Source of the DNA: Shewanella sp. GD04112
Lineage (GTDB): Bacteria; Pseudomonadota; Gammaproteobacteria; Enterobacterales; Shewanellaceae
Direction of reading: 5' to 3'
Length of the DNA: 64,000 bases
Assembly: GCF_029835735.1 (NCBI RefSeq)
Contig: NZ_JAOEAL010000003.1
Location: 62,001-126,000 of the forward strand
The notes under the pieces: model-generated
What the model saw: only the letters and a program-made list of their open reading frames with translations
What the model was told of the DNA's origin: nothing
The model's database searches: none
Translations under genes and position numbers: made by a program
In this document: in pieces, positions 1 through 7,534 of the stretch
How the letters are laid out: the number at the start of each line of letters is the position of its first letter
Numbering within the stretch: position 1 is the first letter of the stretch

Positions 1-1
1 T

Positions 2-1378
2 CGAGGTGGTAGCCCACTGTCTGTCGATCCGTTGAGTAAAGCGGATAAAACATCAAATTCATTTGGTTTGGTACTAGGCGCTCCCGGTTCGGGGAAGTCT
101 GCCACGGCTAACGCCCTACTCGCACAGATAATGGCAGTTCATCGTCCTAAGGCATTTATTATCGACCCCGGCAACTCATTCGGATTGATTGGCGATTGGA
201 TGGAACGCCACGACCTGACAGTAGAGAAGTTATCGTATTCCCCTAGCTCAAAATCGACATTGGCCGTGTTTAAGGACGCCGCCAAACTCTTAGTTGATGA
301 CATGGCTATCGAGCAGGCAGAGCAAAACGCGAGTAACGTGGGCGATATTGCAGAGCTGATTAGCTCCGAAGGCGACATTGACAAACTGAGTGAACCGGAT
401 GATGACGCAGATCGCGACGTTCTAGGTGAACTTGAGATCATCGCCCTCATTATGATTACAGGTGGTGAAAAGCGTGAGTATGAGCAATACATGCGTGCAG
501 ACAGGCAGTTACTACGCAAGAGCATCATTGAGGCCGCAAAGGACGCAAGAGAACAAGGGACTATCACTCGCCCAAGTCATGTTGTTGAGCGATTAGCCTC
601 AGCTGCTCGTGGTGAGTGGGGCGGCTTTGACGAGAAGCGCAGAAGCGCCGCATCGAGCATGGCTGGCGGCATGGCTACTTGGTGTGAAAGTGGGACTTTT
701 GAAAATGCAGTATTCAATTCCGCTGACGGTGACGGCATCCCGGACGCAGACGTTGTAATTCTGGACGTTGGCCATTTCTCTCGGTCAGGCTATGAAGCTC
801 AAATGGCAACCTGTTTGACGGGGTTGCTACAGTACATCAACAACTTGGCTGAAAAGGAACAGCACTCAGGCCGTTCGATTTTACTGTTTATTGACGAAGC
901 TCACTTAGTCACGGTAAACCCGCTACTTGCTCCGTTTATCATTAAAATGGTCAAAATGTTCCGTAAAATAGGTGTGAATCCTTGGTTTATCACTCAGAAC
1001 ATTACTGACTTCCCTGCAGAAGCTGAAAAGCTGTTAACGATGATCGAGTGGTACATTGTGATGCTGGCTTCCCCTCAGGAAGTTGAGTTAATCGCTAAAT
1101 ACAAGTCGCTTACAGAAGAACAGGTAAACATGATTACGACTTGTAAGAAGGAGGACTTGAAGTACACCGAAGGAGTCATTCTCGGTAAGAAAATGCAAGA
1201 GATTTTCCGCGCCGTTCCACCATCAACAATTCTAACTTTGTCCCAAACAGATAAAGAGGAAAAGACCAAGCGAGCTAAAACCATGCGCGAAATGGCAGAA
1301 CTTGGCTTACCGAACACAGAAGTTGATGCGGCCATTTATTTAGGGCGCAAGTTGGATGAGTTGCGAGGGATCATTTAA
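2..1378 (+). CDS. TraC/VirB4-like conjugative ATPase, C-terminal part (5' end outside window)
   Basis: This is the motor ATPase of a type IV secretion system, which powers pilus assembly and DNA transfer at the inner membrane. The open frame runs in from the left window edge with no stop, so the N-terminal half is missing; the TTG at 32 is not a convincing start. A Walker A motif, GAPGSGKS, is coded near position 80, and a Walker B motif, LLFIDEAH, near 890. The layout and the following genes fit the PFL_4706 (TIGR03744) family of genomic-island ATPases. Its TAA overlaps the next ATG (TAATG), which indicates translational coupling within the transfer operon. The family assignment is from recognition and synteny, not from a search. 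Confidence 0.85.
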   Translation, partial: RGGSPLSVDPLSKADKTSNSFGLVLGAPGSGKSATANALLAQIMAVHRPKAFIIDPGNSFGLIGDWMERHDLTVEKLSYSPSSKSTLAVFKDAAKLLVDDMAIEQAEQNASNVGDIAELISSEGDIDKLSEPDDDADRDVLGELEIIALIMITGGEKREYEQYMRADRQLLRKSIIEAAKDAREQGTITRPSHVVERLASAARGEWGGFDEKRRSAASSMAGGMATWCESGTFENAVFNSADGDGIPDADVVILDVGHFSRSGYEAQMATCLTGLLQYINNLAEKEQHSGRSILLFIDEAHLVTVNPLLAPFIIKMVKMFRKIGVNPWFITQNITDFPAEAEKLLTMIEWYIVMLASPQEVELIAKYKSLTEEQVNMITTCKKEDLKYTEGVILGKKMQEIFRAVPPSTILTLSQTDKEEKTKRAKTMREMAELGLPNTEVDAAIYLGRKLDELRGII

Positions 1379-1854
1379 TGCGGGTTCACAAGCTCCGGGG
1401 CGCAGCCATGTTTGGCGCCCTTCTTTCAATTTTCAGTATGCAAGCTCATTCGGATAGTTGGATACCGGCTAAGGTTGAGGTGTTTACACCTTACAGCTTG
1501 GCTGAACAGGTTGTAAATGTCCCCCCGTCAGCTAATGGTCTTGAAGTATACATAATCGACAATGCCGATAGGTTAGAACAGGAGGCCAGTCTGTCATTAC
1601 CGCCCATTACTCAAGTAGAGGCTGCAAGCGATGAAGGGCTTGAGCGTTATAAGCAGCGCATAGTTAACCAAGTAACCGCTCTAGCGACAAAACAAAAGCC
1701 GGAATTAGAAAGTGCATGGAAAGGGCTAGGCAAGGCAACCACCTACGGCCTAACCCGATACCCTGCCGTGGTTATCAATGGCGAATACGTTGTTTATGGC
1801 GTTTCAGTAAATACAGCAGTTAATCAGTGGCGAAACAGTCATGCAGAAAATTAG
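1378..1854 (+). CDS. Conjugative element protein, PFL_4709 (TIGR03757) family
   Basis: This 158-residue protein belongs to the MPF-G type transfer apparatus. It has an N-terminal hydrophobic stretch resembling a signal peptide (about residues 7-26, ending MQAHSDS), so it is probably periplasmic. The mature part contains VEVFTPY near residue 33 and ends with TRYPAVVINGEYVVYGV, typical of the thioredoxin-like TIGR03757 family. The ATG overlaps the stop of the upstream ATPase, and its 3' end overlaps the next gene by 14 bp, so the three genes form one operon. The precise molecular role of the family is not established. The call rests on motif memory and on synteny with the flanking PFL_4706 and PFL_4710 homologues. 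Confidence 0.82.
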   Translation: MRVHKLRGAAMFGALLSIFSMQAHSDSWIPAKVEVFTPYSLAEQVVNVPPSANGLEVYIIDNADRLEQEASLSLPPITQVEAASDEGLERYKQRIVNQVTALATKQKPELESAWKGLGKATTYGLTRYPAVVINGEYVVYGVSVNTAVNQWRNSHAEN

Positions 1855-2854
1855 ATTAGCCTTAGCTGCAATGATTGTTTCTATGTTTTTAGGTTTTGCT
1901 GGTAACGCCAGTGCCGACGAGGGTAAAGAAGCCGAGGCATTAGAAACTGAGTTATCGGAAATTTATGCTGCAGGCATGGATTTAACATGCATTGATTGGA
2001 AGCCTACAGGCATGTGCATTTGGCTTTATGTGAACTGGCCAGTAGTGAGCATTCGGTACTCTACGCTTGTAGAGTTCTATTCGCCGGATGCGCTTACTGA
2101 GGTTTATCACAAACAAAGCAATACACCTTTGCTTTCTGGGAAATTGCAAAACTCGGTGTCCAATACCCTTGGCAGCGCTACAGCTGGTTCGCTTGGAGGG
2201 CTCCCGCTCAAGCTGGAAAACAATTCATCCAGCACAGAAGGGTTTCGTAGTGCTCACTTAATGGGGAACCCAATGCTTAGCTTACATAACTCTGTTCTTG
2301 GCGGTGTATTGGGGAATGTGGGTTATTGTGAGTCGCCAGTTAACCCGCTGCAGACCTATTACCATTCGGATTTAGATTGGTTTGAATGGCGAGCAGGCTT
2401 TATTGAAGCATTACTTTACTTCCCTAACATGCTTAAGCGAGTTTATGACGGTTCGGCAATGTGGGGCAGTTTATATCCGCGAGTAGGGTGGGGGACTAAC
2501 AATTCTTCACCATTTATTAGTGCTGCAATCACTTCGCTTAGGGCGGCAAATATCGTTTCAGGTTATGACAGTTTCAGCTCTAATCATATTCAAGTCCCTA
2601 TGCCAGATGAGAATCCAAGATTTTATTATCCGCCTAATACAAAGCCAAAAGTTGATATTGAAAACGGCAAATGGAAAGCGTTATGGCCAGCACCGACAGA
2701 TAGTTGCTCCGTACTTCCAATTAGCGGAATAACTAGCGAAATCGGAACAAATGAACCTTATGTTCAAAATAGAAATTATGTCTTTATGCTTTGGAGGAAA
2801 TACACATGCTGTAAGCGTAAAGGCCAAAAATTAATAAGCGTTGTCGGCGGTTAA
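1841..2854 (+). CDS. Conjugative element protein, PFL_4710 (TIGR03756, TraU-like) family
   Basis: This 337-residue secreted or periplasmic protein is a TraU-like component of the conjugation machinery. It has a signal peptide (about residues 1-25, ending GNASADE), then a Cys-containing segment, CIDWKPTGMCIWL, that is characteristic of TIGR03756. More cysteines near the C-terminus (YTCCKRKG) could form disulfides. It overlaps the upstream gene by 14 bp. In related elements the next gene is the PFL_4711 homologue; here that gene sits 40.7 kb downstream (43548), which shows where the inserted DNA has separated the transfer operon. The gene itself looks complete. Confidence 0.82.
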   Translation: MQKIRLALAAMIVSMFLGFAGNASADEGKEAEALETELSEIYAAGMDLTCIDWKPTGMCIWLYVNWPVVSIRYSTLVEFYSPDALTEVYHKQSNTPLLSGKLQNSVSNTLGSATAGSLGGLPLKLENNSSSTEGFRSAHLMGNPMLSLHNSVLGGVLGNVGYCESPVNPLQTYYHSDLDWFEWRAGFIEALLYFPNMLKRVYDGSAMWGSLYPRVGWGTNNSSPFISAAITSLRAANIVSGYDSFSSNHIQVPMPDENPRFYYPPNTKPKVDIENGKWKALWPAPTDSCSVLPISGITSEIGTNEPYVQNRNYVFMLWRKYTCCKRKGQKLISVVGG

Positions 2855-2902
2855 ATAAAAGATTAATATAAATTAAGATTTTATTTTCAAAAAGGAATCA
2901 TC

Positions 2903-3304
2903 ATGTCGGAAGTTGAAATAACAGAATTTCAATCTATTTTATTACATGCAAGAAGATTTAAAGCGTCAGTAAAAGAGCTGACAACGCAGCAATTAATTGA
3001 AGTACAAGAAAAGTTAAACGCTATTGTCGAAGATCGCAAAGCAGCTGATGAAGCATTGAAAGAGCAAGAACAAGCGAAACTGGCTCAGATTGAACAGCTC
3101 AAAAGTTTGATCGAAGAAGCGGGGCTGTCTCTTGACGACTTAAGCTCTACACCCATTAAGCGTGAGCGTCAGCCAAAACCGCCCAAATATGCGATCACTG
3201 TAGATGGAGAGCAAGTCACTTGGACAGGTCAAGGGAGAATGCCGAAACCTATAAAAGCGGCGATTGATAACGGTGCTAGTCTTGAAAGTTTCTTAATTAA
3301 ATAA
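2903..3304 (+). CDS. H-NS family nucleoid-associated protein
   Basis: This 133-residue DNA-binding silencer has the standard H-NS layout: an N-terminal helical, coiled-coil oligomerisation region rich in Glu, Lys and Gln (about residues 1-75), a basic linker (KRERQPKPP), and a C-terminal domain containing YAITVDGEQVTWTGQGRMPK. That last part is the hallmark AT-hook-like DNA-binding region. A good ribosome-binding site (AAAGGAATC) precedes the ATG. H-NS homologues on conjugative elements commonly dampen expression of the element and of other AT-rich DNA. It lies just outside the left end of the inserted element, and so belongs to the backbone or to a variable backbone segment. Confidence 0.88.
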   Translation: MSEVEITEFQSILLHARRFKASVKELTTQQLIEVQEKLNAIVEDRKAADEALKEQEQAKLAQIEQLKSLIEEAGLSLDDLSSTPIKRERQPKPPKYAITVDGEQVTWTGQGRMPKPIKAAIDNGASLESFLIK

Positions 3305-3480
3305 TCGCATCTACAAAGTTATTTATTCAGATTCTACAAAATGATGAACCAATATTAATCATTTGCAGAATGCAATATTGAAAATAATTGGTATCTAATC
3401 GCAGATTGCCAGCTATAATTCACACACCGAAAACAAAGGCTGAGCTGTAATGGTGTAGCCTTTTTAACTATTTATAATTT

Positions 3481-3972
3481 ATGTCATTTGGTCAATTAAT
3501 TAAGTCATTTAGAGCCGATAACGGTCTTAGTCAAGATGAATTTGCTCATTTCCTTAGTAGTAAAACCAATGGGCAATTCGATGTTGGCACTATAAGCAGG
3601 TGGGAGCGTCAAACTAATTCACCCAGTTTAACTAACCAATTCTATTTTCTTAGGAAAATGGGGGTTAAATTTTCTGCTGGTCAATTGTTGGATTTTAAGA
3701 GCGGCAAGTCAAACAATGAAGCATTAGAACTTCTATTGCGGCGATATAACCGCTTTGCAGGCTTATCGGATAAGCCTTATCGAGCTGAATTTACTCAATT
3801 CACATACACGGACTCAACGGAGCTTGAGTGCCTATTACAAGACGAGCAACTTCGAGATTTCGACTTAAAGTTTAATGGATTGGATTTCTACAATAAGATC
3901 CCTCAATTTGTGAATGAAGTTGAGTTATTTGGGGCAAGAATCCTTAAGTTGTGCGTTTATATAATAGTTTGA
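3481..3972 (+). pseudogene. XRE-family helix-turn-helix regulator, 3' end replaced by mobile element
   Basis: The N-terminal 65 residues are a Cro/C1-type helix-turn-helix (FGQLIKSFRADNGLSQDEFA, followed by TISRWERQTNSPS). The rest is an uncharacterised helical region. The last residues (CVYIIV) are encoded by the AT-rich left end of the inserted element, starting near 3956, so the native C-terminus has been lost and replaced by a few spurious codons. The remaining 157 or so residues may still fold. The ATG has no strong Shine-Dalgarno sequence. The call of XRE regulator is firm; the truncation follows from the overlap with the element terminus. Confidence 0.72.
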
Positions 3973-4014
3973 TAATTCTTAATAATGTTTGATCATTTAT
4001 ATAATAGTTTGATA
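3956..4014 (+). repeat. Left-end iterons of the SE-like element
   Basis: Three GTTTGAT cores begin at 3967, 3987 and 4007, exactly 20 bp apart, about two helical turns. The first and third lie in a perfect 19-bp direct repeat (3956-3974 and 3996-4014). The second extends to GTTTGATCATTT, and that 12-bp string recurs inverted near the right end of the element. This spacing suits cooperative recombinase binding on one DNA face. Confidence 0.75.
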
Positions 4015-4411
4015 TTTTTTGGCTCTTTTGGTGAATGTGCGGATTAAGAGTTAGCACATTTTTGCCCCTTTATCAGTTTCGCATTAAAAGGGCAGTTAGA
4101 CCAAATAAAACTTTAGCTTTAGCTAATGAGAAAGTGCTTTGCTTCGGATAAATCATATCTGTTCCATCTTTTGCTAATATCTAAGGAGTAAAATAGTTTA
4201 ATCAAGTAATATTTTTTATTTCTATCCCATAGAATTGATTGCCTTCTTTTACCACTGTAAACTTGGCGGCGGATTTCGGCTCAAAATCTACAACAACGTC
4301 GAATTCCCCGATGAATTTATCGCGTCAAATGAAGCCACAGTGATCAAAATTATGAGCTAGGTTTTCTGGTGTGTCAGTGCTAAACGTTTGGAATAATTAA
4401 AGGAATTTATA
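4015..4411. other. Non-coding left-end region of the element
   Basis: No intact gene is visible. The stretch is AT-rich and contains one reverse-strand coding remnant (4202-4324). Before the downstream gene there is a plain Shine-Dalgarno sequence, AAAGGAA, at about 4400. It may hold further recombinase binding sites next to the iterons. Confidence 0.4.
4202..4324 (-). pseudogene. Remnant of an unidentified gene (about 40 codons)
   Basis: On the reverse strand an open frame reads a protein-like sequence including GEFDVVVDFEPKSAAKFTVV and ending KEGNQFYGIEIKNIT. It has no start codon and begins right after an in-frame TGA. The composition looks like a real C-terminus, so I read it as the tail of a lost gene. 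No family was recognised. Confidence 0.3.
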
Positions 4412-4822
4412 ATGTTTTTGATTAGATTGTTGACACTAAGTTTATTAACTGTTTCGTGTTACGGTATGGCACAAGGTCAAGCAGAACAGCTAAAAGGGTT
4501 TGGTATATTTCTTATTTTTCTTGTACCAATCCTTATGTATTTTTGTCCTATGTACGTAGCATATTTTAAAAAGCAACCTAATTTTTATTCAATCTTCACT
4601 CTCAATCTCTTTTTAGGATGGACTCTTGTAGGTTGGGTCGTTGCACTGATCTGGGCATTAAAGAGTCACGAACCGATAAAAACGATCAATGTTACAGTAC
4701 CAGAACCGACACCTGCACATCCAATACCAGCATCACCAAAACAAACCAAACAATGCCCTTATTGTGCAGAAGATATATTAATGGCCGCCAAAAAATGCAA
4801 ACACTGCGGAAGTGAAGTTTAA
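4412..4822 (+). CDS. Superinfection-immunity-like membrane protein with zinc ribbon
   Basis: This 136-residue membrane protein has a signal-like hydrophobic N-terminus, a second hydrophobic segment (FGIFLIFLVPILMYFCPMYV) and a third containing FLGWTLVGWVVALIWAL. That last signature is typical of the Imm superinfection-immunity family named after phage T4 Imm. The C-terminal tail is cytoplasmic-looking, Pro/Thr-rich, and ends in a CPYC-x12-CKHC zinc ribbon, a common fusion in bacterial members. Family knowledge suggests a role in blocking entry of foreign DNA or phage, but many members are uncharacterised. It is the first intact gene inside the element's left end, with an AAAGGAA ribosome-binding site 6-7 bases before the ATG. 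Confidence 0.65.
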   Translation: MFLIRLLTLSLLTVSCYGMAQGQAEQLKGFGIFLIFLVPILMYFCPMYVAYFKKQPNFYSIFTLNLFLGWTLVGWVVALIWALKSHEPIKTINVTVPEPTPAHPIPASPKQTKQCPYCAEDILMAAKKCKHCGSEV

Positions 4823-5232
4823 ATATTAAAGGAATGATCAATCACATGGATGATTTAACCGCAGACTTTCGTGAAATAAGTGTGCGGGTTGAAGGTTTAG
4901 CGTAATTCTGCCCCAAAGTGTGCTGGCCTTGGTATATCCAGAAGGAAGTTAAGCTGCCATCAATTAGTGACTAAAAAATTGTTTAAGAGTAACGGCTAAC
5001 CTTTGGCACTTTTGGTACGGTTGAGCTTAGTGGTTATGGTGGCTTTGCTCTGAAGGATCCCCTCATAAATCAGCCATAGCATAGCCATATTTGAGCAACT
5101 GATTGGCGAATAATACCCAGGCCGCCAGCAATTCTTTCTCCGAAATATGTAGCTGTAATTGACTGCTAAATTTGTATTGACCATTTCACTCATCTCTTAC
5201 TACTATTCAGGTATCACAATTCGGATATCTGT
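4823..5232. other. Gene-poor stretch with small coding remnants
   Basis: No complete gene is evident. A 19-codon open frame starts at about 4846 (MDDLTADFREISVRVEGLA, then stop). On the reverse strand a tail reading LLAAWVLFANQLLKYGYAMA and then a stop lies at about 5060-5150, without a start. Both look like eroded remains of genes I cannot identify. The stretch also supplies the region upstream of intA. Confidence 0.4.
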
Positions 5233-5786
5233 ATGCAATTTATCACATCTCAAAAATCTGAATACCATCAATGCCAAGTTTTTATCGCAGAAGACCTATC
5301 TTTATTGCTGCTTCCAACATTGTTCAGTAAAGCCATTAGTCGAACGGGCGTTGTGTGGAAGAGAGTGACTTGCGATGGAGAGAATAGGTTTGCATTGACA
5401 AGATATAAAGAAGAGGAAATATCCGATGTCACGATAACGATACTTCATAATAGATTAAAGCACTTCTTCAACTGGTTAATTCAATACAGTCAAGCCAATA
5501 GCCAAGTCAGTATCGACAGGCACCACAACATTCCTGAGGAATTATTAAACCACTACATCAACACGGTCATCATTGAAGAGCAAGGAGCTGGGGAGCACAC
5601 GGTAGAGCAGTATTTGATGGCGCTTCGGGATTATTACAATTATCTCGCGATGACAGGATTTACCAATGCCAAAGATATTCGGGTAAAACCTAGGTTAAAG
5701 TCGGTAATCAAGAGAAATACGAAACGCCGTACCGCAGTAAAATACCTGACTCCGGAATTGCGTTCCATTTTGTACCGCAATACCGA

Positions 5787-6845
5787 GGCTTTGTTTCCTA
5801 AATCGATTCAGCGAGCAAAGCTCCTCATAATCGTTTGAATATTAAACTACACGGTAAGTTTCAGGCATGCCTAGCCCAGTGAGTTTGTTCAACGCCTTTA
5901 TCATCGCGTAAGTTTCTCCTACCTGACCGTTATAATTTCGCAGGCTCAATCTGCCACCAAGTAGTTGCTTCACTCTGTACATTGCTGTTTCTGAGATTGA
6001 CCGCCGATGATAACCATACCGTTTTTTCCACTGTTTATTTGAACCATGAAGCTGTTGCCAACTGACCGCTAAGTTACGCGGATGACCTTGTTCCCAGAGC
6101 GCGGCACCTTCCCTCGGTGGAATGAGTACTAAAGCCCGTTTTCTACGAACGGCATCGTGACAGGCTCTTGTGTCGTAAGCACCATCACCTGAGATATTGC
6201 GGATTTTGCGATGGGTTTGCTTGAGCAAATTCGGCATAACTTCAGCGTCAGTGACACCGGATAAACTCAGTTCCGCTGCAATAATTTCATGGCTATGGGT
6301 ATCGACAGCGATATGCAGCTTACGCCACACGCGGCGCTTGCCATCTGTGCCATGTTTCTTCACTTTCCACTCACCTTCGCCATAAACCTTCAAGCCTGTC
6401 GAGTCGATAGCCAAGTGCTCAATGGTGCCACGCGTCTTGGTTTTAAAAGCAATCTTGACGGTTTTAGCGCGTTTGCTGATGCAAGTGTAATGTGGGCACG
6501 AAAGCGGAATATCAGCCAGTTTAAACACCGAGTTGATAAAGCCTTGTAACGCTCGTAGTGGCATCGAGAAAACACGTTTAACCATCAGCGCGGTGGTAAT
6601 GGCTAAGTCGCTAAATACGCGTGGTCGACCTTTCCTTGGTTGCTCGGCCTTAGCTTTCCACTGGGCGATAGCGTCCTCATCAATCCAGAAGGTAAGTGAG
6701 CCACGATTGATCAGGGCTTGATTGTATTGCTTCCAGTTGATTGTTTTATATTGAGGTTTTGACACGATTGATGGGCGAGTTGATGGGCTATGTCGATCAG
6801 ATCACCAGCTATGGTTTTAGTTCAACTGATTTAGGAAACAAAGCC
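5787..6845 (-). mobile_element. IS5-family (IS903 group) insertion sequence
   Basis: This intact 1,059-bp IS has terminal inverted repeats beginning GGCTTTGTTTCCTAAATC at both ends and is flanked by a perfect 9-bp target duplication, CAATACCGA, at 5778-5786 and 6846-6854. Size and duplication length match IS903. It interrupts intA. Confidence 0.93.
5842..6765 (-). CDS. IS5-family IS903-group transposase
   Basis: This 307-residue DDE transposase reads clearly as an IS903 relative from its first residues (INWKQYNQALINRGSLTFWI) to its end (ALNKLTGLGMPE). The DDE catalytic core includes AIDSTGLKVYGEGEWK (first Asp), GDGAYDTRACH (second Asp) and RRSISETAMYRVKQLLGG, which matches the IS5 C1 motif with the catalytic Glu. 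It is full length for the group, and the terminal repeats are intact, so it is likely active. It acts by cut-and-paste on its own 18-bp ends. It is oriented against intA, which it disrupts. Confidence 0.95.
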   Translation of the reverse strand: MSKPQYKTINWKQYNQALINRGSLTFWIDEDAIAQWKAKAEQPRKGRPRVFSDLAITTALMVKRVFSMPLRALQGFINSVFKLADIPLSCPHYTCISKRAKTVKIAFKTKTRGTIEHLAIDSTGLKVYGEGEWKVKKHGTDGKRRVWRKLHIAVDTHSHEIIAAELSLSGVTDAEVMPNLLKQTHRKIRNISGDGAYDTRACHDAVRRKRALVLIPPREGAALWEQGHPRNLAVSWQQLHGSNKQWKKRYGYHRRSISETAMYRVKQLLGGRLSLRNYNGQVGETYAMIKALNKLTGLGMPETYRVV

Positions 6846-7534
6846 CAATACCGACAGTCTTCGAGATGAATTGTTACTTCGCGGCGGCGGTGAGTTAGGT
6901 CTTCGAAGTAAGGAAAATCAAGGGCTGTTGCTTGAGGACTTTGTGGTGGGCAATAAAAAGCATTCTGGTTTCAAATCGCTGTTTTTGAATATGGCGCAAT
7001 ATCCAGAGCAAATGGAGTTCGAGTATTTTCTACAAGGCCAGTACACCAAGGCACCTCGTAACGCTGGCGGCGGCGAATCCCGAAGACTCTTTATCCACCG
7101 AAGCCTTTTGGAACGATACAAGTACTATTATGACAATGAGCGCCCTGAATCTACCGAAAACACCCTACTGCTCAATGCCAGCTACAGCGATGGCGGCACA
7201 CCGCTTGCGGAAAACGCAGCATCGAGAGCATTTACGCGAGCTAAAAAGAAAGTGTTCGAATTGCAGAGAAGCGGTGCTTTACCAGGCCATATGCAAATGC
7301 TGGAAGATGATCACACAGGTCACATATTAAGGCATAGCTTTGGGACGGATAAGTTTTACGATGCATGTAAAGAACATCGGGTAAAAATCGATAGTGTGAC
7401 ACCCACATCAGCGGTATACCTGCTCGTGGCGAAGCTTATGGGACATAACGCCAAAGACGGTAAAGCGCCTGAAACAACCAAAACGTACATACGAAGCTGT
7501 CACATCAAAGAGGCTTATGGGCTAGGAGGGCGAT

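Noticed and set aside
20..60. TTG at 32 as the start of the first gene
   Set aside because: The frame is open to the window edge and the text before it (GGSPLSVDP) continues the ATPase domain, so the gene starts outside the window.
5842..6765. Forward-strand open frames within the IS903-like transposase
   Set aside because: They are shadows of the clear reverse-strand transposase.
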